Shown here one piece after another: positions 8,696 to 17,701 of a DNA stretch of 39,337 nucleotides. The notes under the pieces were generated by a model. That model was not told where the DNA came from, searched no databases, and worked only from the letters and a program-made list of their open reading frames with translations. The stretch covers positions 1 through 39,337 of the forward strand of contig JAKITD010000024.1 of the NCBI GenBank assembly GCA_021648265.1. The letters run 5' to 3'. Positions within the stretch are counted from its first letter, which is position 1; each line of letters opens with the position of its first letter. The stretch comes from Flavobacteriaceae bacterium (lineage in GTDB: Bacteria; Bacteroidota; Bacteroidia; Flavobacteriales; Flavobacteriaceae). The position numbers and the translations under genes were made by a program.

Positions 8696-9670
8696 TTACA
8701 CGTTCCGATTCATTAACTTCTTTCCAAATGATTTTAAAACTGTTTTGTTTTCTTCTGAAATATTAATCTTATCTAAAATTGAATTGGCTTTTTCGGTATA
8801 GTTTACAATTTCTTTAATAGAAGCTTCAGCAGCTCCTGATTTTTGATACATTTCTTTTACAAACTTTATTTTTTCTGAAGGGTTTTCGGGAGTTTCGGAA
8901 AATAAATTTATTAATTGTTTTGCTTCAGAAGGCGAACAATTTTGAAGAGTTTTTAAATACAAATAGGTTTTTTTATTCGCAATTATATCGCCTCCTATTT
9001 GCTTTCCGAAGGTTTCAGGGTTTCCGAAACAATCTAAATAATCGTCTTGTAACTGAAATGCAATTCCTAATAAACGTCCAAACTCATAACTGTTATTTTT
9101 ACATTCTTCCGATGCATCTGCAACAATAGCTCCCATATTCATTGCTGCTCCCAACAAAACTGCTGTTTTATATTCGATCATTTTTATATAATCGGGAATA
9201 GTAACATCGGTTTTGGTTTCAAAATCTACGTCGTATTGTTGTCCTTCGCAAACCTTTAAAGCGGTTTTACTAAACAGTTTTGCCAACTCGCTAAATTTAT
9301 TGGGTTCGTATTCTTCAAACAACTGATATGCCAAAATCAACATCGCATCGCCCGAAAGAATCCCGGTGTTTAAATCCCATTTATGATGCACGGTTTTTTT
9401 TCCTCTTCGCAAAGGTGCTTGATCCATAATGTCATCATGAATTAAAGAGAAATTATGAAACAACTCCAATGCCAATGCAGCCGGAAGGGCTTTTTTATAG
9501 TCGGCTCCAAAAAAATCACAAGACATTATGGTAAGGATTGGTCGCAAACGTTTTCCGCCGAGAGCAACTATATATTTTATGGGTTCGTATAGCTGAACCG
9601 GCTCTTTTACGGTTACTACTTCTGAAACATAAGCCTTAAGTGCTTTGCTATAATTTTCAATTCCTACCAT
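8696..9670 (-). CDS. Trans-isoprenyl (polyprenyl) diphosphate synthase
   Basis: This 324-residue enzyme condenses isopentenyl diphosphate with allylic diphosphates. The first aspartate-rich motif is DDIMD at 79-83, followed by the RRGKKTVHH segment. The second is LQDDYLD further on, and GGKRLRP at 39-45 is the substrate-binding start. The long-chain product (quinone side chain or carotenoid precursor) cannot be fixed from sequence by eye; Phe77 is not present before the first motif (SLIHDD), so a geranylgeranyl or longer product is possible. The ATG at 9670 is supported by a -7 box just upstream. The helical protein that follows may belong to the same transcript. Confidence 0.93.
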   Translation of the reverse strand: MVGIENYSKALKAYVSEVVTVKEPVQLYEPIKYIVALGGKRLRPILTIMSCDFFGADYKKALPAALALELFHNFSLIHDDIMDQAPLRRGKKTVHHKWDLNTGILSGDAMLILAYQLFEEYEPNKFSELAKLFSKTALKVCEGQQYDVDFETKTDVTIPDYIKMIEYKTAVLLGAAMNMGAIVADASEECKNNSYEFGRLLGIAFQLQDDYLDCFGNPETFGKQIGGDIIANKKTYLYLKTLQNCSPSEAKQLINLFSETPENPSEKIKFVKEMYQKSGAAEASIKEIVNYTEKANSILDKINISEENKTVLKSFGKKLMNRNV

Positions 9671-9686
9671 TAAAAAAAAGTTTTAG

Positions 9687-9694
9687 CAAAAGTA
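9687..9694 (-). promoter_or_regulatory. Candidate -7 box for the polyprenyl synthase gene
   Basis: Minus-strand TACTTTTG matches TAnnTTTG exactly and ends 16 bases before the start codon at 9670, implying a very short leader. A TTTG lies 12 bases upstream of it, too close for a standard -33 element. Confidence 0.45.
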
Positions 9695-9766
9695 ACATTC
9701 ACAATCCAAATTACCACGAGAAATAATATTACAATCGCAAATATGCTAAATAATATACAAAACTTT

Positions 9767-9794
9767 GGAAACTTTTTTTGTATTTAAAGTTTCC
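9767..9794 (+). promoter_or_regulatory. Inverted-repeat operator for the TetR/efflux operon
   Basis: GGAAACTTT (9767-9775) and AAAGTTTCC (9786-9794) form a perfect 9-base inverted repeat with a 10-base spacer. It lies 33 bases before the TTG start of the TetR-family gene. It overlaps the -33 element and spacer of the predicted promoter, which is the classic position for a self-repressing TetR protein. Binding by the adjacent regulator is inferred. Confidence 0.7.
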
Positions 9795-9807
9795 TTTAGT
9801 ATTTTCG
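9777..9807 (+). promoter_or_regulatory. Predicted promoter of the tetR-tolC-RND operon
   Basis: TTTG at 9777-9780, a 19-base spacer, then TATTTTCG at 9800-9807. The Bacteroidota consensus is TTTG-N19-TAnnTTTG, so there is a single mismatch in the -7 box. The start codon of the regulator follows 19 bases later. Confidence 0.6.
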
Positions 9808-9826
9808 CAATCTAATTTAGACTAAA

Positions 9827-10429
9827 TTGAAGGAAAAAATACTAAAAAAAGCAATCGAATTGTTTCTTACACTTGGCTTTAAAAGTGTAACTATGGACGA
9901 TATAGCTTCCGAAATGGCAATTTCAAAAAAAACAATTTACGCACACTTTAAAAACAAAACACAATTGGTCGAAGCTACGACTTTACATGTGTTCGAAATA
10001 ATAACTGAAGGTATTGATTGTATTTGCTCTCTAAATAAAAATCCAATTGAGGAGCTTTACGAGATTAAAAAATTTGTGATGATTCATCTTAAAAACGACA
10101 AGTCGTCGCCTCAATACCAGCTACAAAAATATTATCCCGAAATACACGAAACACTTAAAACAAAACAGTTTGAAACTATGCAAAGCTGTGTTATTACAAA
10201 CTTAAATAAAGGAATAAAACTAAAATTATATAGAGATAATTTAAATGTAGAATTCGCTTCCAGAATATATTTTTTAGGAATTACAGGCATAAAAGATGAA
10301 ACGTTGTTTCCATTTAATATTTTTCCTAGAATAAATCTGATGGAAGATTATTTAGAGTATCATATAAGAGGAATAGTTACAGAAAAAGGACTAATTAAAC
10401 TAAATCAAATTACAAAAAACATAAACTAA
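9827..10429 (+). CDS. TetR/AcrR-family transcriptional regulator
   Basis: A 200-residue one-component regulator. The N-terminal helix-turn-helix (about 8-52) shows the family pattern SVTMDDIASEMAISKKTIYAHFKNK, written here in two parts: VTMDDIASEMAISKK, then TIYAHFKNK. The remaining helical domain would bind a ligand and dimerise. The frame starts with TTG at 9827; no ATG lies upstream in frame at a sensible distance, and the first residues KEKILKKAIELF fit the family start. Its stop codon shares a base with the start of the tolC gene (TAATG), so it heads an efflux operon that it probably represses through the inverted repeat upstream. Confidence 0.9.
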   Translation: MKEKILKKAIELFLTLGFKSVTMDDIASEMAISKKTIYAHFKNKTQLVEATTLHVFEIITEGIDCICSLNKNPIEELYEIKKFVMIHLKNDKSSPQYQLQKYYPEIHETLKTKQFETMQSCVITNLNKGIKLKLYRDNLNVEFASRIYFLGITGIKDETLFPFNIFPRINLMEDYLEYHIRGIVTEKGLIKLNQITKNIN

Positions 10430-11769
10430 TGAATAAATTATTCATCTTATTAGGTTTTGTTTTAATCACCACTATCGGTGTTGCACAACAAAATCAAAAA
10501 TATAAATTCACACTCGAACAAGCTATTAACTTTGCGTTAGATAGTAATTATACCGCTATAAATTCAAGGCGCGAAATTGCAAAGGCTATTAAGAAAAAAT
10601 GGGAAACTACCGCCTCTGGTTTACCCCAAATTAATGCAAATATATCTTATCAAAACAATTTAAAATTACCTGTCACTATACTGCCTGCCGAGATTATTGG
10701 AGGGGAGCCAGGTACTTTTGTTCCAGTTACTTTTGGCACAAAAGAAAATGCTTCTTTAGGTGCTACATTAACCCAATTAATTTTTGACGGAAGTTATTTA
10801 GTGGGTCTTCAAGCCGCAAAAACATTTTTAGAATATTCAGAAAATTCAGATGAGAAAGTTCAACTTGAAGTTAGAAAAGGAGTTATTAATGCTTATGGAA
10901 GTGTATTGCTTTCAGATGAATTAGTTGCCATTTTCATGCTTAATAAAACTAACCTAGAAAAAAACCTAATAGAAACTAAAGCTATTTATAAAAATGGATT
11001 TACAGAAGAAGAAAGTGTTGAACAGCTAGAAATCACACTACTTAACATTGAAACTCAATTAAAAAACTCAAGACGAACTTTAGTAATCGCTAAACAAATG
11101 TTTAATCTAGCAATAGGTGTGGATGTAGAAAGTGATGTGGAATTACTTGATAATTTAGACACCTTAACTAAAGAAAATATAGACCTTTCTTTTTTAGAAA
11201 AAAATATAAATATTGAAGACAATATCGACTTTAAAATTGCTAGTAACTTTACTAGACAACGTATATTAGAGTTGAAGCTTGAAAAAACATATTCGATGCC
11301 AAATTTATCTGCTTTTATCAATTACGGAGCTCAGGCAAACAGCGAAACATTTACTTTTTTTAGCAACGAACAAATATGGTACCAATCCTCTGTTCTTGGG
11401 GTAAGTATGAATATTCCTATAATAAGTAGTGGATTACGAAAGGCAAGAACTCAACAAGCAAAAATAGCTTTGGAACAAGCCGAAACAAACTTAACAGAAA
11501 CCTATCAACATGTATTATTAGAAATAAATACAGCTAAAAATAATTATCAATTTGCTATTGAAAACTATAACGACAATAAGAAAAATTTAAACTTATCGGA
11601 ACGGATCGAAAAGAAAAACCAAATAAAATTTACAGAAGGTTTAGCAACAAGTTTCGATTTACGTTTAGCTCAAATTCAACTATACACCGCACAACAATCT
11701 TATTTCGAATCAATGTTGAGAGTTATTACAACCAAAGCAGATTTAGAAATCGTTTTAAACTCACCTTAA
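10429..11769 (+). CDS. TolC-family outer-membrane efflux channel
   Basis: A 446-residue TolC-type protein with a signal peptide (1-19, ending VAQ). Two repeated helical halves follow (TLEQAINFALDSN at the start of the first, and long amphipathic helices around 340-420), with the late motif TEGLATSFDLRLAQIQLYTAQQ split as EGLATSFDLRLAQ and IQLYTAQQ. Trimers would form the outer-membrane exit duct for the RND pump encoded downstream. Translation is coupled to the TetR gene by a one-base overlap, and the adaptor gene follows after 46 bases. Confidence 0.92.
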   Translation: MNKLFILLGFVLITTIGVAQQNQKYKFTLEQAINFALDSNYTAINSRREIAKAIKKKWETTASGLPQINANISYQNNLKLPVTILPAEIIGGEPGTFVPVTFGTKENASLGATLTQLIFDGSYLVGLQAAKTFLEYSENSDEKVQLEVRKGVINAYGSVLLSDELVAIFMLNKTNLEKNLIETKAIYKNGFTEEESVEQLEITLLNIETQLKNSRRTLVIAKQMFNLAIGVDVESDVELLDNLDTLTKENIDLSFLEKNINIEDNIDFKIASNFTRQRILELKLEKTYSMPNLSAFINYGAQANSETFTFFSNEQIWYQSSVLGVSMNIPIISSGLRKARTQQAKIALEQAETNLTETYQHVLLEINTAKNNYQFAIENYNDNKKNLNLSERIEKKNQIKFTEGLATSFDLRLAQIQLYTAQQSYFESMLRVITTKADLEIVLNSP

Positions 11770-11815
11770 TTAAAAAACAACTAAATAATCACTACCATAA
11801 ATAAATTTCAAAAAA

Positions 11816-12994
11816 ATGAAAAAAATATTTTTACTTTTAATCATAACATTCATATCCATTTCTTGTGGTAGCGATTCTAAATCGGTTGAATCAATTATTG
11901 AAACTCACGACCTTATAAAAATAAGAGAAAAACGAAATGAAATAGTTTCAGAACAGTTAGAAACAAATAACAAATTAAAACTGATAGACGAAGCTATTAC
12001 TAGGTTAGACACTGTAAAAAAGATGCCTTTAGTGACTGCGTTTCAAGTAAAGCATTATGAATTTACTCACTATTTAGAACTTCAAGGAAATGTTGCTACC
12101 AAGAAAAACATCATCCTATATCCCGAATTTTCTGGACTTCTGAATTCGATTAAAGTTACGGAAGGTCAAAAAGTTTTAAAAGGACAATTATTAGCAACCA
12201 TTGATGATGGTGGAATGTCACAACAATTGGCTCAAATGGAAGTGCAATATAATTTTTCAAAAACCACTTTTGAAAGACAGCAACGTCTTTGGGATCAGAA
12301 AATTGGTAGCGAAATAGAATATCTGCAAGCAAAGGCAACTTATGAAGGGCAAGAAAATGCCGTAAATCAAATGCGATCTCAGTTATCAAAAACAGCTATA
12401 AGAGCACCTTTTTCAGGAATTATTGATAACATCATTACCGAACAAGGTACCGTTGTTGGTGCAGGACAATCGCAAATAATACGACTTATAAACTTAGACA
12501 AAATGTTTGTTGAAGCCGAAATCCCTGAAAGTTACCTCAACAACATCACCGTTGGAAAAACAGTTGAAGTATTTTTTCCAATTTTAGAAAAAACTTTTTC
12601 AACAAAAGTAAGCCAAGTCAGTAACTATATTAATCCTAGCAATCGTACTTTTAAAATCACGATCAATATTCCAAATAAAGAAAAAAGCATCAAACCAAAT
12701 CTAACTGCTAAAATTAAAATCAATGATTATTCAAGTAATAATGCGATTTTAATTCCACAGAGTATCATTTCAGAAAATGCTTTGGGCGAACAGTACGTTT
12801 TTACGGCTACTAAAACAGGAACAGGCGACGAAGCAATCGCAAAAAAAGTATTTATAAAAACAGGGAAAACTCAAGGTGATTTGGTTGAAATTACCGAAGG
12901 AATATCAAACTATGACATCATTGTTAAAGAAGGAGCTCGTAATATAAAAGACGGTCAACACATCGCTATTTTAAACTTGGAAGACAATGAGTAA
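11816..12994 (+). CDS. RND efflux periplasmic adaptor lipoprotein
   Basis: A 392-residue membrane-fusion protein. The signal peptide ends in a lipobox (FISISC) with lipidated Cys17. A coiled region (about 25-75), a lipoyl/biotinyl-like half motif (KVTEGQKVLKGQLLATID), an alpha-hairpin (about 130-175), the second half motif (RAPFSGIIDNIITEQGTVV) and C-terminal beta-barrel and membrane-proximal domains follow. It bridges the inner-membrane pump and TolC. Its last 8 bases overlap the permease gene, indicating tight translational coupling. Confidence 0.93.
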   Translation: MKKIFLLLIITFISISCGSDSKSVESIIETHDLIKIREKRNEIVSEQLETNNKLKLIDEAITRLDTVKKMPLVTAFQVKHYEFTHYLELQGNVATKKNIILYPEFSGLLNSIKVTEGQKVLKGQLLATIDDGGMSQQLAQMEVQYNFSKTTFERQQRLWDQKIGSEIEYLQAKATYEGQENAVNQMRSQLSKTAIRAPFSGIIDNIITEQGTVVGAGQSQIIRLINLDKMFVEAEIPESYLNNITVGKTVEVFFPILEKTFSTKVSQVSNYINPSNRTFKITINIPNKEKSIKPNLTAKIKINDYSSNNAILIPQSIISENALGEQYVFTATKTGTGDEAIAKKVFIKTGKTQGDLVEITEGISNYDIIVKEGARNIKDGQHIAILNLEDNE

Positions 12995-15900
12995 AAAACA
13001 AAAAAATATAGAAAAAGAATTTGGCTTGTCTTCCTGGGCAATTAATAACAAAACTACCATTTATGTGATGATAGCTTTGATATTGTTTATGGGAGTTTCG
13101 GCATATTTTAGTATGCCTAGAGAAAGCTTTCCCGAAATAAAACAAACCAAAATTTACATCAGTTCCATTTATCCAGGAAATACGGCTGAAGACATTGAAA
13201 AACTGATTACAAATCCGTTAGAAGACAAACTTAAAACAGTGAGTAATGTGGTTGAAATTACCTCTACTTCACAAGAAGATTTTTCAATGATAATCGTCGA
13301 GTTTGACGAAGACATTATAGTTGAAGCTGCCAAACAAAAGGTGAAAGATCAAATAGACACCGAAACATCTGGAGAAGATTGGCCTACGTTTAACGGAGCG
13401 AAAGTAGAACCGAATGTTTTTGATTTGAGTATGTCTGAGGAAATTCCAATTTTAAACATTAATATTTCGGGAGATTATCCTGTAAATAAACTTAAAGAAT
13501 ACGGGGAATATTTAGAAGATGAAATCGAAAATTTACTCGAAATAAAACAAGTAGATATTCGAGGAGCCCAAGAAAAAGAGGTCGAAATTGCAGTTGATAT
13601 TTATAAAATGATGGCAGCAAGAGTTAGTTTTAACGATGTAATAAACGCCATTAAAAACGGAAACGTAACGATGTCTGCGGGTAATTTTATTACCAGTGGA
13701 CAACGTAGAACTATTAGAGTTATTGGTGAAATTGAGAGCCCTTCAGAATTAGAAAACTTTGTTGTAAAGTCTGAAAAAGGAAATTCTATTTATTTAAGGG
13801 ACATTGGGAAAGTTTCATTTAAAGAAAAAGAACGAACCACCTACGCTCGAGAATTTGGAGATCGTGTAGTAATGCTCGACGTTAAAAAAAGAGCAGGGAA
13901 AAACATGGTTGCTGCAGCCGAAAAAATTAAACTAATTGTTGATAATGCAAAGAAAAATGTATTTCCAAGTAATTTAAAAGTAACCATCGCCAACGATCAA
14001 TCTTCAAAAACTATTGGACAAGTAGATGATTTGGTGAACAATATACTCTTCGGAATTATATTAGTTGTTAGTGTCTTAATGTTCTTTTTAGGTTTTAAAA
14101 ATGCCTTATTTGTTGGTTTCGCTATCCCAATGTCCATGTTTATGTCCTTGATGATTTTAAATTATTTGGGCTATACTATGAACACCATGATCTTATTCGG
14201 ATTAATTATGGGTCTCGGAATGTTGGTAGATAACGGGATTGTGGTGGTTGAAAACGTATATCGTTTAATGGACGAAGAAGGAATGACACGAGTTGAAGCC
14301 GCAAAAAAAGGAATCAGTGAAATTGCTTATCCAATTATAATTTCGACAGCGACAACCGTAGCAGCTTTTATTCCTTTGGGGCTTTGGCCTGGAGTGATGG
14401 GACAGTTTATGATTTATTTTCCCATTACACTTTCAGTAGTATTAGGGTCTTCCTTATTTGTTGCCATATTCTTTAATTCGGTGATGGTTTCACAATTTAT
14501 GAAAACCGAAGACGCCGATATGCCTATTAAAAAAATCATTGTCATTTCTAGTATTATGGTTGGTATTGGATTGTTAATTTTCCTATTTGGAGGTCCTTAT
14601 AAAGCCATTGGTAGTGTCATGATTTTCACTGCAATTATGCTTTGGGCTTACCGTTTTGGACTTCGGAAAATAGCCAATCGATTTCAGAAAAACAGCATTC
14701 CAAAATGGGAACGCTTGTATGAAAAAACATTGCGAGGTGCTTTAAATGGTATTATGCCTTATTTGTTAACTTTTATAACAGTTACACTTTTAATAGTAGC
14801 TTTTATGGGCTTTGGCATGTCTGTTTCTTCCCAAAGAACAAAAGTTGAATTTTTTCCAGATAATACACCCAACCAAATCGTTGTTTATATTGAATATCCA
14901 CAAGGTACTGATATTGAAAAAACAAATGTGATTACCAAAAAAATCGAAGAACGAGTTTATGGAATTATTAACAGCCCAGAATATATAGATGGAGATTATA
15001 ATTTCTTGGTAGAAAGTGTGGTTTCTCAAGTTGGTGAAGGAGCTGGAAATCCTCAAACCGATAGTGGCTCTACGGCAGAAATGCCCCATCGTGGAAAAAT
15101 TACCGCTTCCATGCGAGAATACAAATATCGTAGAGAAGCAGATAGCGAATTGCTTCGACAGAAAATACAAGAAGCATTGGTAGGTATTTATCCTGGGGTT
15201 TTAATTTCGGTTGAAAAAGACCAAAATGGTCCACCAGCAGGACCTCCCATAAACATCGAAATTGAAGGAAAAGATTATGCTGAACTTATCGTAATTGCTG
15301 AAAATATGCGGGAGTTTATCAATTCAAAAAACATAGCAGGAATTGATGAATTAAAAATCGATGTCAACAAATCGAAACCTTCAATGCAAGTTGAAATAGA
15401 CCGCCAAAAAGCAGGTGAATTAGGAGTGAGTGCTGGACAAGTTGGACAACAATTACGTAATTCAATTTTCGGTTCAAAGGCTGGTGTTTATAAAGAAGAT
15501 GGTGATGATTATGATATTTACGTTCGTTTCAACAAAGAAAACAGGTACAATACCAATGCACTGTTCGACCAGAAAATAATTTTTAGGGAACAATCCACAG
15601 GGAAAATTAAAGAAATTCCTGTTTCGGTTATTGCCAAACAAAAAAACAGTTCAGGTTTTAGTGCTATTAAACATAAAGATGTAAAAAGGGTGGTAACGGT
15701 TTATTCTGCTTTAGCTCCTGGATTTACAGATGCTGGTGTGGTGGTTTCACACATTCAAAATGAAATGAATAACTTCAGTACTTTACCTGACGATATTAAA
15801 ATTGATTACACAGGTCAGATTGAAGAACAAAACAAACAGATGAAATTCTTAATGGGAGCCTTTTTCTCTGGATTGGGATTGATATTCTTAATTTTAATTT

Positions 15901-16466
15901 TTCAATTTAACTCCGTTTCAAAACCTGCCATTATTATGCTTGCCATCTTTTTAAGTTTAATTGGCGTTTTTGGAGGAATTGTAATTACTGGTAGTGCTTT
16001 TGTTATTATGATGACAATGATGGGTATTATTTCGCTCGCAGGAATTGTAGTAAATAACGGTGTGGTATTATTGGATTACACCCAATTATTAATCGACCGA
16101 AAAATGATTTCAAAAGGAATGGACGACCACGATTTATTATCTGTAGATGAAGTTAAAGAATCTATAGTTGAAGGAGGAAGAGCTCGTTTACGTCCTGTAT
16201 TGTTAACCGCAATTACAACCATTTTAGGACTAATACCATTGGCAATTGGTTTTAACATTAACTTCTTTACCTTGTTTAGTGATTTTAATCCGAATATTTA
16301 TATAGGTGGAGATAATGTAATTTTTTGGGGTCCATTGGCTTGGACTGTAATTTATGGGCTTTTTGTTGCTACGTTTTTAACTTTAATTGTAGTGCCTGTG
16401 TTATTTTTTATAACTCATAAAATTAAATTGTTCCTTTTTAATTATAAAAAGAAACAAATTGTATAG
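12987..16466 (+). CDS. RND-family efflux permease
   Basis: A 1159-residue inner-membrane proton/drug antiporter of the resistance-nodulation-division type, with 12 expected membrane spans and two large periplasmic loops. Typical stretches are visible: PRESFPEIKQTK near the first loop, GMLVDNGIVVVENVYR in span 4, and GIVVNNGVVLLDY in span 10. In span 4 the usual Asp-Asp pair of the HAE1 group is Asp415-Asn416. It is about 100 residues longer than AcrB; part of the extra length is a hydrophobic insert near 520-570 and a segment near the C-terminus (about 1095-1115). The operon context (tetR-tolC-adaptor-permease) fits a regulated multidrug or envelope-stress pump. The substrate is unknown. Confidence 0.93.
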   Translation: MSKKQKNIEKEFGLSSWAINNKTTIYVMIALILFMGVSAYFSMPRESFPEIKQTKIYISSIYPGNTAEDIEKLITNPLEDKLKTVSNVVEITSTSQEDFSMIIVEFDEDIIVEAAKQKVKDQIDTETSGEDWPTFNGAKVEPNVFDLSMSEEIPILNINISGDYPVNKLKEYGEYLEDEIENLLEIKQVDIRGAQEKEVEIAVDIYKMMAARVSFNDVINAIKNGNVTMSAGNFITSGQRRTIRVIGEIESPSELENFVVKSEKGNSIYLRDIGKVSFKEKERTTYAREFGDRVVMLDVKKRAGKNMVAAAEKIKLIVDNAKKNVFPSNLKVTIANDQSSKTIGQVDDLVNNILFGIILVVSVLMFFLGFKNALFVGFAIPMSMFMSLMILNYLGYTMNTMILFGLIMGLGMLVDNGIVVVENVYRLMDEEGMTRVEAAKKGISEIAYPIIISTATTVAAFIPLGLWPGVMGQFMIYFPITLSVVLGSSLFVAIFFNSVMVSQFMKTEDADMPIKKIIVISSIMVGIGLLIFLFGGPYKAIGSVMIFTAIMLWAYRFGLRKIANRFQKNSIPKWERLYEKTLRGALNGIMPYLLTFITVTLLIVAFMGFGMSVSSQRTKVEFFPDNTPNQIVVYIEYPQGTDIEKTNVITKKIEERVYGIINSPEYIDGDYNFLVESVVSQVGEGAGNPQTDSGSTAEMPHRGKITASMREYKYRREADSELLRQKIQEALVGIYPGVLISVEKDQNGPPAGPPINIEIEGKDYAELIVIAENMREFINSKNIAGIDELKIDVNKSKPSMQVEIDRQKAGELGVSAGQVGQQLRNSIFGSKAGVYKEDGDDYDIYVRFNKENRYNTNALFDQKIIFREQSTGKIKEIPVSVIAKQKNSSGFSAIKHKDVKRVVTVYSALAPGFTDAGVVVSHIQNEMNNFSTLPDDIKIDYTGQIEEQNKQMKFLMGAFFSGLGLIFLILIFQFNSVSKPAIIMLAIFLSLIGVFGGIVITGSAFVIMMTMMGIISLAGIVVNNGVVLLDYTQLLIDRKMISKGMDDHDLLSVDEVKESIVEGGRARLRPVLLTAITTILGLIPLAIGFNINFFTLFSDFNPNIYIGGDNVIFWGPLAWTVIYGLFVATFLTLIVVPVLFFITHKIKLFLFNYKKKQIV

Positions 16467-16639
16467 TATTTTTATGCTAGCACGTTTTAAGTAATTAATT
16501 ATGGGTCGAGTAAAAAAAGTTGAGGTTATTTATAAACAATACTTGACTTTCTGTTTTTTTTTCGACTAAATTACAACACTGTATATCAGTCAATTTCGAT
16601 GAGCGAAGCTGCTGACATACTTCCGTTGACATTAATTGC

Positions 16640-17203
16640 CTAAATCAGTGAATGTAGATAATTGGCTGAATCATTTAATCCATTCTTTCTCAAATTGTCT
16701 AAAACTTCGTATTCATCTAAATCTGGGTTTCTCCTGTTTAACACTAATTTTTTAAAAGCTTCTATTGCCTTATCGTGATTTAAATCAATTATATCTGCAA
16801 TAAAATCATCAGCAGATTTTGCCACCAAACCGAAAGTTGCCAAATATTCATTTGGAAAATCTTTTAAATTATTTGTTACAATTACATTTGCGTTTATTTT
16901 AATTGCAGCAGCAAGTACGTGTCTATCTTTTTCATCAGGCAAAGTTAATCCTTCAATCAAAGACTCATAATTTATAACAAGTGCATCTGGAAAGGCTAAA
17001 TTTGCAACATTGGTTCTTTTCTTAATTTCCTCTTTTGTTACATCTTTTCTATCCATTACATCTTTCCACTCATCAAAAATATGATTACTCCATTTAGGTG
17101 TAAATAAATCATAATGAGCAAACCAAAACATTAAATCTCTGGTTTCTATTGGATATATAATGTTAGTGTCAAGAACACAAGTAAAACGTACACTATGAAT
17201 CAT
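16640..17203 (-). CDS. PIN-domain toxin (putative RNase)
   Basis: A 187-residue PIN-fold protein, the likely toxin of a type II toxin-antitoxin pair. Acidic residues expected at the metal site are Asp12 (VLDTNIIYP), Glu45 (FDEWKD), Asp93 (EKDRHVLAAA) and Asp115 (NNLKDFP), so the active site appears complete. The C-terminal 50 residues are an added helical region (ADDFIADII onward) found in the longer PIN_3-like group. It overlaps the upstream HTH gene by 11 bases. PIN toxins cut RNA; the target here is unknown. Confidence 0.85.
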   Translation of the reverse strand: MIHSVRFTCVLDTNIIYPIETRDLMFWFAHYDLFTPKWSNHIFDEWKDVMDRKDVTKEEIKKRTNVANLAFPDALVINYESLIEGLTLPDEKDRHVLAAAIKINANVIVTNNLKDFPNEYLATFGLVAKSADDFIADIIDLNHDKAIEAFKKLVLNRRNPDLDEYEVLDNLRKNGLNDSANYLHSLI

Positions 17204-17648
17204 ATAACCCTAGTTCTTCATCAGATTTCATCATATCTATAAGATATTGCTCCTGTTTCAATTTCATTTCTTTCTTAAATTTCATTACGTCTTCAAATTT
17301 AACCCTACGATGTCTTCCAACCATTGTAAAAGGAATATTTCCTTCCTCAATTAGTTTAACGAAATGAGGTCTGGAACAACCTAATAATTCGGCAGCTGCT
17401 TGAGTAGTCATTTCTGTTGCAATTGGCACTAAAGAAATTGACTTACCTTGACTAGTAGCCTTTAATATTTTTGCCAAAAGTTTAAGAGCCTTCAAAGGAA
17501 TCTTAATCTTTTCAGAAGTTTCCTCTATTTCTATTTCAGGATTTTCGGAACGCAATTCTTCTAATGTCGCAGCAAGAGCATTATAAGATTCCATAGCTGC
17601 AATCTGCTCTTTTTTAGAAGGTTTTTTTATGTCATTAAAGTATTCCAT
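17193..17648 (-). CDS. Excisionase-type HTH antitoxin/repressor
   Basis: A 151-residue protein with a MerR/excisionase-like winged helix-turn-helix at about 80-128 (TTQAAAELLGCSRPHFVKLIE, i.e. TTQAAAELLG then CSRPHFVKLI, and VGRHRRVKFEDVMKF). The N-terminal 75 residues are helical, and the acidic tail SDEELGLYDS could contact the toxin. It precedes and overlaps the PIN gene by 11 bases, the standard antitoxin-first arrangement. Upstream lie a promoter and tandem repeats TAAACGAAA that it may bind. The name excisionase refers only to fold similarity; no integrase is nearby. Confidence 0.83.
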   Translation of the reverse strand: MEYFNDIKKPSKKEQIAAMESYNALAATLEELRSENPEIEIEETSEKIKIPLKALKLLAKILKATSQGKSISLVPIATEMTTQAAAELLGCSRPHFVKLIEEGNIPFTMVGRHRRVKFEDVMKFKKEMKLKQEQYLIDMMKSDEELGLYDS

Positions 17649-17674
17649 TTTATTTAAGTTCTCATCGGTTACTA

Positions 17675-17701
17675 CAAATATAAACGAAATAAACGAAACA
17701 A
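17675..17701 (-). promoter_or_regulatory. Promoter/operator of the HTH-PIN pair
   Basis: On the minus strand a TTG at 17701-17699 is followed by 16 bases and then TATATTTG (17682-17675), an exact TAnnTTTG box 26 bases before the antitoxin start codon. The spacer is filled by two perfect tandem 9-base units (TTTCGTTTA; plus strand TAAACGAAA at 17681-17689 and 17690-17698). This is a likely autoregulatory operator. CAACGTTG, an 8-base palindrome, abuts it at 17699-17706. Confidence 0.62.

Noticed and set aside
16467-16639. Terminator or small gene between the efflux operon and PIN toxin
   Set aside because: There is an imperfect repeat with A and T runs around 16512-16568, but the pairing is too poor to call, and no frame of credible length exists.
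17193-17648. Excisionase of a prophage or conjugative element
   Set aside because: Only the HTH fold is shared; no integrase, attachment site or phage gene is nearby, and the overlap with a PIN gene identifies it as an antitoxin.
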